A stretch of 64,000 nucleotides of DNA from the NCBI GenBank assembly GCA_001897295.1, contig MKSN01000001.1:516011-580010 (forward strand), written 5' to 3'. This DNA comes from Candidatus Saccharibacteria bacterium 49-20 (lineage in GTDB: Bacteria > Patescibacteriota > Saccharimonadia > Saccharimonadales > Saccharimonadaceae). A program made the position numbers and the translations under genes. This document shows positions 42,734 to 50,147 of the stretch, in pieces (position 1 is the stretch's first letter; every line of letters starts with the position of its first letter). The notes beneath the pieces were generated by a model. The model saw only the letters and a list, made by a program, of their open reading frames with translations. It was not told the origin of the DNA and did not search any database.

Positions 42734-43534
42734 CTAGATTGCTGTTCCGACTCGGTTAAAGACAATGAGTAGCACCACAAGGACGCTAATGGTGAAAAGA
42801 AGCGGCAACAATACGTCTGTCATACGCACCTTTGAGTGATGATAGAACGAGTCATAGACCTTGTATGCAAGGAAACTTACGAGTGTAATCGCGAGTGCAG
42901 CTTGAGGCAGCATAAGTGCAGGCACGACAGGCAGCGGGTACGCAATCGCCCAGTGGTACGAGACCCAGGTAATTTCAGCGATAATGAATCCCCATACGAG
43001 ACCCAGGAACAACCCGTGGGTTTCGTCGTCGTAGGTACTGAGGATGTGCCGTGCGGCCGAGTAGCCGATCAACCACGCGAAGAGCACTACAATTGAAACC
43101 GGCCAGTTGTACGAAATCGTGAACAAAGCAGAAATACCAAGGAAGACCGCAAGTCCCGCCTGAGTTGCCATAAAGGCCCTCTTCGAGCGCGGCTTAATAA
43201 ACAGCAGCCAGAAAATATAGCCGAGCGTCAAACCAATCATAAGGAATAGCTTCGTCGTCTCACCTATCGCCGACACGTTGATGGTGTACATGTGTAGCAC
43301 AATACTAATGCTGACAATAAAGTCGACCATGTTCGAGCGTAAGTTCGCCCACCAGAAGCGTGGACGCACCGCGAAGACGCGCCACTTACTGAGGATCACA
43401 AGAAGAATTGCAAACCACACGGCCTCGGTGTAACGGACAATCAGAAGTACCGCAACGGCGAGTGCAATATTCAATACAGTGTAAATCAATTCACTGAGGA
43501 AAGACCGTTTGCGGACGAGTTTAAGAAGCTCCAT
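42734..43534 (-). CDS. Polytopic membrane protein, family not recognised
   Basis: A 266-residue protein with about eight hydrophobic helices and few charged loops (RSKRAFM, TYDDETHG, HHSKVRM). No transporter signature recognised. A TACAAT box ends 10 nt before the ATG: leaderless. Its stop codon lies 2 nt from the arm of element copy B. Possibly a conserved lineage-specific protein. Confidence 0.8.
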   Translation of the reverse strand: MELLKLVRKRSFLSELIYTVLNIALAVAVLLIVRYTEAVWFAILLVILSKWRVFAVRPRFWWANLRSNMVDFIVSISIVLHMYTINVSAIGETTKLFLMIGLTLGYIFWLLFIKPRSKRAFMATQAGLAVFLGISALFTISYNWPVSIVVLFAWLIGYSAARHILSTYDDETHGLFLGLVWGFIIAEITWVSYHWAIAYPLPVVPALMLPQAALAITLVSFLAYKVYDSFYHHSKVRMTDVLLPLLFTISVLVVLLIVFNRVGTAI

Positions 43535-43561
43535 ACGTGCCTTTATTGTACCACAGAAGCG

Positions 43562-45244
43562 TTACTGCTTGCCTGAAACAACGCTCGCGTCACCGATAAT
43601 CACGACGAAGTCGGTCTCACCCGTAATGCTCACAGGTGGAGTTCCCTTGGTCGGTGCAACGCCGTAAATTTCCTTCAACTTAGCAGCAGAGGCAGTTTTT
43701 TCGGTGTTAATCTGGTAAATCGTCACCTTACCGTATGAACCCTCTGGAGCGTTGCTAATATCACCAATCGTAAAGCCCTTTTCTTCAAGTGCGTCAGCGG
43801 CTAGCTGCGCAATACCCGCAACACCGCTACCGTTAAGGACGGTTACTACCGGCTCTTCTTTGACGAATGGATCAGAAGTGAGTTCTTTCTTGATGTAGGC
43901 TTGTAGCGCTGAATAGTTGCCTACTCCAGCTGCTGGATAGACTGAGCTTCCCGCACCAGGTAGTGTACCTGTGGTAAAGATTTTATTGTCATCACTGTAA
44001 AAATCGAGTGAGTGGATGTTCGCATTGTCGATATGCTGCGCCACATCCATAAGCGTACGAACTTCCTTGGTCTCAATATTAGTACGAAGGTTGTTGCCAA
44101 GCGCATCAATCAGTCCAGTTACCGCACCGAGGTTCGTAAGAGTACCCGCACTTAATGCCTTGTCCTTAATGGCAACAGCGATCATCTGCTGGTTGCGCTC
44201 ACGGTCGAAGTTAGACTGTTCAAATCCGTAGGTTGGCGCACGGTCACCGCGAGCCTGCGCAAGGTACAGCGCGTGCTCGGCATCAAGTGTTACTGGCCCA
44301 TTTGGATATTGAATATAGTGGCCAAGTGGACAGTTTTGCTTGCGAACTGCAGGCTTTCCACACTTCCAGTCGAAGTTGCTATCCATCACACCAAGTGGGT
44401 TGCGACTGTCGATTGTGACGTCGATTGAACCACCAATAGCATTAATCACGTCGCGCATTACTGTGTAGTTCACATGAACACCGTATTGAATATCAAGACC
44501 AACGATACCGCCAATAAATTCTTGTGTCTTAGAGAGACGCTCTTGCTCGGCTTCGTCTGTTTCGGCGTCATTCACACAGTTAAAGTAGACGTTAATCTTT
44601 CCCTTGTAGCCCGACATACACGCCTGACCGTAGTTAACGTAAAGGTCGCGCGGAATACTAAACATGTACGCGTTCTTTTTATCCTGGTCGACACTCATGA
44701 CCATAATAGAGTCAGTAAGATACCCAGCCTCGTGCCCCGGGTCATCCTCGGATGTACCCAAGATAAGGAAGTTACTGCGTCCATTTTCATCTTCCTTAAG
44801 TGGCACATTTTGAATCAAGTCAACAAAACTACCCTTTAGCACCGAGCTTGTGGCGTTAAAGGCCTTAAATGCCAAGAATCCACCAACGGCAAGAATTGCC
44901 GCAACAATCACAAGGATGGCGATAACGATAATTCGCTTACGAATCTTCTGTCCACGAGTGCGGTGCTCTTTCTTAAGCCGCTTGCGTTCTTTACGCGACA
45001 ACTTGCGTTCGTGATGTTTTTCGGTCGGATCATCGATTTGATTCAATGAATCGTCAATATCAGAACGCCCCATGAGACGCCCCGCTCGCGGGGTGCCAAT
45101 TGCACTCTTTTGAAGGTCGTCTTCGCTGCGAAGTTCTTTACGCTTAGGCGCACTCGAAGAAGCGTTCACAACATGACGCTCTCCTACCTGACTACCAGGC
45201 CTACGGGGAACAAACCCGTCGATAGATGAATTTTTCTTTGTCAT
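43562..45244 (-). CDS. LytR-CpsA-Psr (LCP) family protein with LytR_C domain
   Basis: A 560-residue membrane protein: long basic cytoplasmic N-terminus (about 1-105), one transmembrane helix (about 107-130), an extracellular LCP domain with the conserved NFLILGTSEDD, DSIMVMSVDQDKK and SIPRDLYVNY regions, and a C-terminal LytR_C domain (VVTVLNGSGVAGIAQLAADALEEKGF). LCP enzymes attach glycopolymers to peptidoglycan, so a secondary wall polymer is likely. TATAAT ends 13 nt before the ATG. The 150-nt gap to lepB holds the 10-bp inverted repeat GGCAAAATGC...GCATTTTGCC (45265-45334) near both promoters. Confidence 0.94.
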   Translation of the reverse strand: MTKKNSSIDGFVPRRPGSQVGERHVVNASSSAPKRKELRSEDDLQKSAIGTPRAGRLMGRSDIDDSLNQIDDPTEKHHERKLSRKERKRLKKEHRTRGQKIRKRIIVIAILVIVAAILAVGGFLAFKAFNATSSVLKGSFVDLIQNVPLKEDENGRSNFLILGTSEDDPGHEAGYLTDSIMVMSVDQDKKNAYMFSIPRDLYVNYGQACMSGYKGKINVYFNCVNDAETDEAEQERLSKTQEFIGGIVGLDIQYGVHVNYTVMRDVINAIGGSIDVTIDSRNPLGVMDSNFDWKCGKPAVRKQNCPLGHYIQYPNGPVTLDAEHALYLAQARGDRAPTYGFEQSNFDRERNQQMIAVAIKDKALSAGTLTNLGAVTGLIDALGNNLRTNIETKEVRTLMDVAQHIDNANIHSLDFYSDDNKIFTTGTLPGAGSSVYPAAGVGNYSALQAYIKKELTSDPFVKEEPVVTVLNGSGVAGIAQLAADALEEKGFTIGDISNAPEGSYGKVTIYQINTEKTASAAKLKEIYGVAPTKGTPPVSITGETDFVVIIGDASVVSGKQ

Positions 45245-45264
45245 AAAACTTGTACTTATTATAC

Positions 45265-45334
45265 GGCAAAATGCACCATTTTAAAGCCTACAAGGTGTTG
45301 TTGAAAATAACCTTATTATCATAAGCATTTTGCC
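45265..45334. repeat. Inverted repeat between the divergent LCP and lepB promoters
   Basis: GGCAAAATGC (45265-45274) and GCATTTTGCC (45325-45334) flank 50 bp. They lie between the divergent -10 boxes of LCP and lepB and could be a shared regulator site or a long hairpin; neither is shown. Confidence 0.4.
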
Positions 45335-45398
45335 CACAAGGGTCGGTGAACCGCTAGTGGCTTTTACTGCACCTCTCCCGTATAATGGGTAAAGTTCT

Positions 45399-46007
45399 AT
45401 GGAAGCTTCGTTTTTCACACGTCACCCCTTACTCAAAGACATTTTTAGTCTGATTATCTTCGTAATTTGTGTCGTCATCGGCACACTTCTTATTAATACC
45501 TTCGTATTCCGAAGCTATAATGTGGTCGGGCCAAGCATGGAAACAACACTTTACACGGGCGATCGCCTTATCGTGAACCGTCTCCCTGTTACCTGGTCTT
45601 CTATTCAAGGTAAGTCATACATTCCTGCGCGCGGTGATGTCATTGTATTCAAGAACCCTCGCTTCACACTTGGTGCTGACGATGAATACATCGTAAAACG
45701 CGTGATTGGCCTCCCGGGCGAACGAGTTGTGATCCAAGATGGCCACTACGTCGTGTATAATGATGCTCACCCAGAAGGCTTCGACCCCGACCAGTTCAAT
45801 CACGGCGAACCGGGCAGCCCTACAAGTGGCGAAGCCGACACAGTTGTGCCCGAAGGCGAACTATTCGTGTCGGGTGACCACCGCGTGGGAAACTTCTCTT
45901 TTGACTCTCGTAATGGGTCTGAGGGCATGGGGACGATTCCACTTTATGATGTTGTCGGCCCTGTTTCTATGCGAATTTTCCCTTTCAATAAGATTCGAAC
46001 TTTCTAG
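45399..46007 (+). CDS. lepB: Signal peptidase I
   Basis: A 202-residue Gram-positive-type signal peptidase: one N-terminal helix (about 15-35), catalytic Ser46 (VVGPSMETTL), general-base Lys100 (EYIVKRVIGLPGE) and the conserved SGDHRVGNFSFDSR block. It removes signal peptides from Sec-exported proteins such as the CHAP hydrolase and surface proteins found here. TATAAT lies 12 nt before the ATG, leaving at most a few bases of leader. Element copy C follows the stop. Confidence 0.96.
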   Translation: MEASFFTRHPLLKDIFSLIIFVICVVIGTLLINTFVFRSYNVVGPSMETTLYTGDRLIVNRLPVTWSSIQGKSYIPARGDVIVFKNPRFTLGADDEYIVKRVIGLPGERVVIQDGHYVVYNDAHPEGFDPDQFNHGEPGSPTSGEADTVVPEGELFVSGDHRVGNFSFDSRNGSEGMGTIPLYDVVGPVSMRIFPFNKIRTF

Positions 46008-46018
46008 CATCTCGCGGG

Positions 46019-46139
46019 AGCAAAAGATTCCGCAAGGTCTCAAAGAACACTTTCGCGTAACCAATAAAAATAAGGCGCAGAGGCCCTTATTTTTATATGC
46101 GTGAAGCAAGTTTCGTGAGACCTTGCGGACTCTTTTGCT
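46019..46139 (-). repeat. Structured dispersed element, copy C
   Basis: On the minus strand: outer stem AGCAAAAGAGTCCGCAAGG... / ...CCTTGCGGAATCTTTTGCT (23 of 24 pairs), box 1 GAAACTTGCTTCACGC, inner stem ATAAAAATAAGG / CCTTATTTTTAT (12 bp), loop GCCTCTGCG, box 2 GGTTACGCGAAAGTGTTCTT. It lies between convergent lepB and parB; its arm touches the parB stop. Confidence 0.88.
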
Positions 46140-47032
46140 TAACCAAGTAATGCCTTGATGCGGTCGAATTCTTCTTGATTCTTAAAATCGATAGTCAGCT
46201 TGCCGGCACCTTTGGAATTCACTCGAATATTCACACCCGTGCCAAGACGGCTACGGAGGTGCTCAAGAGTCGGTTCGTACTCACTCACCACTTCGGTATT
46301 TTTGGTGACTTCTTTATTGCCGTTTTTAAGATCAACGAGGTATTGCTCGACTTTACGTACGCTCCACTCTTCAGTCACGATGCGCGGGACAAGACTCACA
46401 ATGAAGTCTTTGTCCTGGCCAATAAGCGGGCGCGCCTGGCCTTCAGAGAGCTGGCCTTCGGCAATCAGGGCAATCACCTCTGCAGGAAGCTTCAGCAGGC
46501 GCATAGTGTTAATAACAGCCGATGATGACTTTTGGACGCGCTTAGCGATTTCGTCGTTCGTCAGGTTAAACTGGTCACGCAGCTTCGCATACGCGGTCGC
46601 GGTTTCAATGCTATTAAGGTCACGGCGCTGGATGTTCTCAATTAACGAGATTTCAAGCTGCGTCTGGTCGGACATTGAACGCACAATAACAGGCACTTCA
46701 GTGAGTCCTGCGAGCTTCGACGCGCGGTAGCGACGCTCACCGGCGACAATTTCGTAGCCCTCGCCCTTAGGTGTCACGACAATTGGCTGAATAATACCGT
46801 GTTCGTTAATAGACGCAGCGAGTTCTTCGAGTGCGTCTTTATCAAAGGTTTGGCGTGGCTGATCTGGATTAGCTTGAAGCTTATCAAGCGGTAACGTCGC
46901 CTCCTTGCTGACGCGCTCATCTTGCTGGGCGGTTGGGTCGTAGGCACTATTTGGGTTAAAGCTATCGTCAATAAGATCGGTTGGAATCAGAGACTCAAAC
47001 CCGCGTCCTAGGCCTTTTTTTGCTGCACTCAT
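46139..47032 (-). CDS. parB: Chromosome partitioning protein ParB
   Basis: A 297-residue ParB: N-terminal ParA-interacting region, the ParB/Srx CTP-binding domain (LDKLQANPDQPRQTFDKDALEELAASINEHGIIQPIVVTP, GERRYRASKLAG), the helix-turn-helix (NLTNDEIAKRVQKSSSAVINTMRLLKLP) and a C-terminal dimerisation domain. It binds parS and, with ParA, segregates the origin. The start overlaps the parA stop by 4 nt. I see no obvious parS palindrome within the window. Confidence 0.97.
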   Translation of the reverse strand: MSAAKKGLGRGFESLIPTDLIDDSFNPNSAYDPTAQQDERVSKEATLPLDKLQANPDQPRQTFDKDALEELAASINEHGIIQPIVVTPKGEGYEIVAGERRYRASKLAGLTEVPVIVRSMSDQTQLEISLIENIQRRDLNSIETATAYAKLRDQFNLTNDEIAKRVQKSSSAVINTMRLLKLPAEVIALIAEGQLSEGQARPLIGQDKDFIVSLVPRIVTEEWSVRKVEQYLVDLKNGNKEVTKNTEVVSEYEPTLEHLRSRLGTGVNIRVNSKGAGKLTIDFKNQEEFDRIKALLG

Positions 47033-47817
47033 GAAGCCACCCCTGTCTGCCCACCTTCGCTGCGTTCAATCACTTCTTTTGCAAGTGATTTATATGCGCG
47101 TGAACCCTTTGAAAACTTATCATACACACCAATCGGAATACCGTGGCTTGGCGCTTCGGCCAAACGAATATTACGAGGAATGGTCGTTTCAAACACCTTG
47201 CCCGGGAAGTGGCGCTTAATTTCAGCATGTACTTGGTTACTGAGCGTGGTGCGTGAATCAAGCATAGTTGGAAGCACGCCAAGAAGTTCAAGGCTCGGGT
47301 TCATACCCTTACGCACCAGCTTCATCGTCTCGAGGAGTTGCCCAAGGCCTTCGAGCGCATAGAACTCAGCCTGTACCGGAAGAAGCACGTACTTCGCCGC
47401 AATGAGTCCATTCACCGTCAAAAGGCTCAAACTCGGAGGGCTATCAATAATGACAAAATCATACGCGTCTTGCAGTGGATCGATCGCAAGCTTTAGGCGC
47501 GAGAAGCGGCGTTCAAGCTGCGCAAGCTCAGCCTCTGTATTCGCAAGAATCGAGGTGGTTGGTGCCACCCAAAGGTTCTTGTATTCACTTGGAAGAATCA
47601 CTTGCTCAAGAGTCTGATCACCCTTAATGACATCGGTCATCGTGCCAGTAAGGTCGGCCTTCTCAATACCAAGTCCGCTCGTTGCGTTACCCTGTGGGTC
47701 GAAGTCGATGAGCAACGTGCGCTTGCCCGCCTTTGAAAGGAAGTATGCCAAGTTAATAGAGGTAGTTGTCTTACCCACTCCACCCTTCTGATTGGTGACA
47801 GCAATTACAGTCGCCAT
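47029..47817 (-). CDS. parA: Chromosome partitioning ATPase ParA
   Basis: A 262-residue Walker-type ATPase (Soj family) with the deviant P-loop NQKGGVGKTTTSIN (signature Lys present), FVIIDSPPSLSLLTVN Walker B and TMLDSRTTLSNQV. It positions ParB-parS complexes on the nucleoid. Extended TGC-TATAAT is about 30 nt upstream, and AAAGAGGG serves as ribosome site, so this operon has a short leader. Order parA-parB with 4-nt overlap. Confidence 0.97.
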   Translation of the reverse strand: MATVIAVTNQKGGVGKTTTSINLAYFLSKAGKRTLLIDFDPQGNATSGLGIEKADLTGTMTDVIKGDQTLEQVILPSEYKNLWVAPTTSILANTEAELAQLERRFSRLKLAIDPLQDAYDFVIIDSPPSLSLLTVNGLIAAKYVLLPVQAEFYALEGLGQLLETMKLVRKGMNPSLELLGVLPTMLDSRTTLSNQVHAEIKRHFPGKVFETTIPRNIRLAEAPSHGIPIGVYDKFSKGSRAYKSLAKEVIERSEGGQTGVAS

Positions 47818-47862
47818 TAGAAATTCAGACCCTCTTTCATTGAGACAATTATAGCACGAGGG

Positions 47863-48408
47863 TTAGGTGTGTTGCACGAGGAATTCATCAAGCTTTTGGT
47901 AAAGTTGCTCGATTGTTCCATCGTTTTCCACCGTCGCATCGGCCATGTCCTTCACAACGGTAAGATTCTCAGCCATCGCAGCCCTGCTGGCGAACTCCTG
48001 CTGATCAAGCTTCTTGAGGTCGTCTTGTGTGAAGGTGTCATGTTCGCGACCACGTGTATTCACACGGGTATGGCGCAGCGTATCGGGTGCACTGATATAC
48101 AAAATAATCGCCCCGCGCTCTTTCCACGACTCCGCCTCTACTGGCGAGCGGAAGCCACTGGCGACGAGATGCTCGCTCGACTCGCCTTTACGTTGAATCT
48201 GTTTCGTGACCGCGTCTTGCCCATAATGGGTGCGCAGGAATGTCCCAAAGTCACCCAGCGCCGCCTTCTTGGGCTCAAGACCCAGTGACACTATCATTTC
48301 ACGAAGCACATCTCCACCCGAGACATGCACACCGTTCATCTTTTCTGCTAAGTATTCTGCGGCAGTATCCTTACCCGCACCCAATGGACCCGTAATTGCG
48401 ATAATCAT
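47863..48408 (-). CDS. P-loop nucleotide/CoA-kinase-like protein
   Basis: A 181-residue P-loop kinase: MIIAITGPLGAGKDTAAEYLAE is Walker A, VSGGDVLREM resembles the NMP-binding region of dNMP or adenylate kinases, and ERGAIILYISAPDTLRHTRVNTRGRE the lid with basic residues. It resembles dephospho-CoA kinase and 'AAA_18' nucleotide kinases; I cannot decide the substrate. It lies between rplU and parA with a good frame and normal composition. Confidence 0.85.
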   Translation of the reverse strand: MIIAITGPLGAGKDTAAEYLAEKMNGVHVSGGDVLREMIVSLGLEPKKAALGDFGTFLRTHYGQDAVTKQIQRKGESSEHLVASGFRSPVEAESWKERGAIILYISAPDTLRHTRVNTRGREHDTFTQDDLKKLDQQEFASRAAMAENLTVVKDMADATVENDGTIEQLYQKLDEFLVQHT

Positions 48409-48431
48409 ATTTCCCTATTCCCTATTTTTTG

Positions 48432-48458
48432 CATAAAAAAGAAGCCCCGGAGGGCTTC
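48432..48458 (-). terminator. Intrinsic terminator of rplU
   Basis: GAAGCCC-tccg-GGGCTTC followed by TTTTTT on the minus strand, 3 nt after the rplU stop. Confidence 0.93.
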
Positions 48459-48460
48459 AA

Positions 48461-48769
48461 TTACTTGATTGATGAAATTTCAATCTTTGAGTATTTTTGG
48501 CGGTGACCGTTCACCTTGTGAACACGCTTCTTAGCCTTGTAACGAATGTATTGGACCTTGTCGCCCTTAATTTCGTCTTCGATAACCTTTGCGGTTACCT
48601 TCACGTCTTTGACCGTTGGAGCGCCAACAGTGGTTTTATCACCGTCAATCACCAACAGTGCGTCAAGCGTGAGCTCTTTAGTTCCTTCAGGGAGGAGGTC
48701 CACCATGAGGGTCTCTTTCTCGGCAACAACAAATTGTTTGCCACCGATCTTAACGACTGCTTTTGTCAT
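48461..48769 (-). CDS. rplU: 50S ribosomal protein L21
   Basis: A 102-residue L21: KAVVKIGGKQFVVAEKETLMVDLLPEG...TVGAPTVKDVKVTAKVIEDEIKGDKVQYIRYKAKKRVHKVNGHRQKYSKIEI, with the conserved KxKRRKxxRKxxGHRQ-like end. TACAAT and AAAGGA precede the ATG. The L27 gene (rpmA), normally next, is absent: rplU is closed off by a terminator, then the kinase gene. Confidence 0.97.
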   Translation of the reverse strand: MTKAVVKIGGKQFVVAEKETLMVDLLPEGTKELTLDALLVIDGDKTTVGAPTVKDVKVTAKVIEDEIKGDKVQYIRYKAKKRVHKVNGHRQKYSKIEISSIK

Positions 48770-48884
48770 TCTTAAATCCTTTATTGTTTTAACAATCAGT
48801 TAGTAATTGTAACAGAGATAGAGTGAAATGTAAAGACGCTCAGCCGCCCGCTCGAGCCAAACCTATAGTATACTAAGCATAATT

Positions 48885-49136
48885 ATGATTGAACCAACCT
48901 ACAAACCAGACCAGTGGATTATTTATAAACAAGACGGAGGCGGTGGCTTTGGCCAAATCGTAGGCGGCTCACACGACGGAGAAAGCTGGACATATTCAGT
49001 ACGTGGCCCTATTATCGATACGACCTTTGCAACTGCCCGCCAAGATGAAATTACTCATTACTACGAAAATGGCTCATGGCTTGAACCACACAGTGGCGGC
49101 ATGAACGGCGGTTCGGCTTACACCGAACAGAATTAG
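48885..49136 (+). CDS. Small hypothetical protein (83 aa)
   Basis: An 83-residue soluble protein (MIEPTYKPDQWIIYKQDGGGGFGQIVGGSHDGESWTYSV...) rich in Gly, Tyr and Trp; it may be a small beta-barrel, as 'WIIYK...GxIVGG..W.Y.V' resembles SH3-like repeats. Family not recognised. TATACT with TAG upstream ends 10 nt before the ATG, like other leaderless genes, supporting it being real. Convergent with the CAP-domain gene, overlapping by 4 nt. Confidence 0.75.
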   Translation: MIEPTYKPDQWIIYKQDGGGGFGQIVGGSHDGESWTYSVRGPIIDTTFATARQDEITHYYENGSWLEPHSGGMNGGSAYTEQN

Positions 49137-50077
49137 ATTGACCCGCCGCCAGTTGCAATAATAATAAGCACGCCAAGGCTAATCATACCGAGGAACGTAT
49201 ACATACCGTGGTGTAAACGCCAGCTCTTTTTGAGTGCTTTAGGTAGCTTTTCACGGTGGTGATGTGCAACAACACCCACAATCGCGACAATCGCAAGCAG
49301 TCCTAATACGCCGATTGTCACAGGGCTTAATGATTCAAGAATGGTACCGAAATACGCCAGAGGGTTTTGCGTTTCACTCGCGACCTTTGAAGCCGAGAAA
49401 GTAGGCTGAAGTGAGCGCGTTTCACTTGCCGCCACTGCCGCAACTGGCGCACCGTACAGGGCCACTACTAGCGTGGTCTTTTGGCCGTTTAGTTCGCCGT
49501 CAACCACTGCAAATCCTACATCCACATAGTCATTTTTAAGAAGATTTTCACGGTGAGTCGCCGAATTCATCCACGCAGTGACTGTCGCTTGTGAAGTGGG
49601 ATAATTTTTCGCTAAGTTTTCACCCGCAACACTATAGTTATACCCGACATCACCAAACCATTTCCACGGTTCAGTGCCACTAGGTGAGACGTGCGCCCAG
49701 TACTGTTCAGTAAACATATTTTGCGCCTTCAAGAATGCCGCATCGCTCAGTTGCGCATTAATTTGCAAATCCCCTGCCCCAACTTTTTCACGCTCGAGGT
49801 TCGTATCAGCCAATAACTCTTCGGTTTGAATATTCGATTGCTTCGCCAAGACACTTAAATGGCCTGTTGTCGCGAACCCATATACTACCTGCGCCAATAA
49901 CGCGATGATGAGCACCGCAATAATGCCATGCGCCCGAATCAAATGTGGACGATATTCGTTTGCCTTGTGCGGAACCAGTACGTGCTTCGCGTGGCTCTGT
50001 ACGCGCTTCTTAAGAGGTACCTTTTTTGAGGTACTGCGCTTCTGAATCGGTTTTCGTTGTGTGTGTTTCGTGTTCAC
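49133..50077 (-). CDS. Membrane-anchored CAP-domain protein
   Basis: A 314-residue protein: basic cytoplasmic N-terminus (about 1-45), one transmembrane helix (about 50-70), an extracytoplasmic CAP/SCP/PR1 domain (about 85-215) with SVAGENLAKNYPTS, AWMNSATHRENLLKNDYVDVGFAVVDG, and two C-terminal helices (about 245-310). CAP proteins of bacteria are surface or secreted proteins with lipid- or matrix-binding roles, mostly unproven. It shares its 5' intergenic region with the terminator of the next surface-protein gene. Possible role in host or envelope interaction. Confidence 0.9.
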   Translation of the reverse strand: MNTKHTQRKPIQKRSTSKKVPLKKRVQSHAKHVLVPHKANEYRPHLIRAHGIIAVLIIALLAQVVYGFATTGHLSVLAKQSNIQTEELLADTNLEREKVGAGDLQINAQLSDAAFLKAQNMFTEQYWAHVSPSGTEPWKWFGDVGYNYSVAGENLAKNYPTSQATVTAWMNSATHRENLLKNDYVDVGFAVVDGELNGQKTTLVVALYGAPVAAVAASETRSLQPTFSASKVASETQNPLAYFGTILESLSPVTIGVLGLLAIVAIVGVVAHHHREKLPKALKKSWRLHHGMYTFLGMISLGVLIIIATGGGSI

Positions 50078-50095
50078 GATCAGCCTCAGTATAGC

Positions 50096-50124
50096 AAAAA
50101 GCCCCTACGAGCGTAAGGGCTTTT
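50096..50124 (-). terminator. Terminator of the 823-aa surface protein gene
   Basis: AAAAGCCCTTACG-ctCGTAGGGGCTTTTT on the minus strand, a long stem with T-run, about 25 nt after the stop. Confidence 0.9.
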
Positions 50125-50147
50125 ATGGTATAGCTATTTTTTATTCA

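Noticed and set aside
45271-45324. 17-codon ORF between LCP and lepB
   Set aside because: No ribosome site, no promoter at the right distance and no coding signal; it merely lies between the arms of the inverted repeat.
26677-46139. Reading the structured elements as integron attC sites
   Set aside because: The terminal GTTRRRY/RYYYAAC core sites are not visible, no integron integrase is present, and the copies sit beside unrelated core genes.
26677-46139. Reading the structured elements as plain intrinsic terminators
   Set aside because: They lack T-tracts, and conserved unpaired boxes are not expected of terminators; a terminator role remains possible but does not explain the conservation.
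46139-47817. parS site near parAB
   Set aside because: I looked for TGTTTCACGTGAAACA-like 16-mers and found none; a by-eye search can miss variants.
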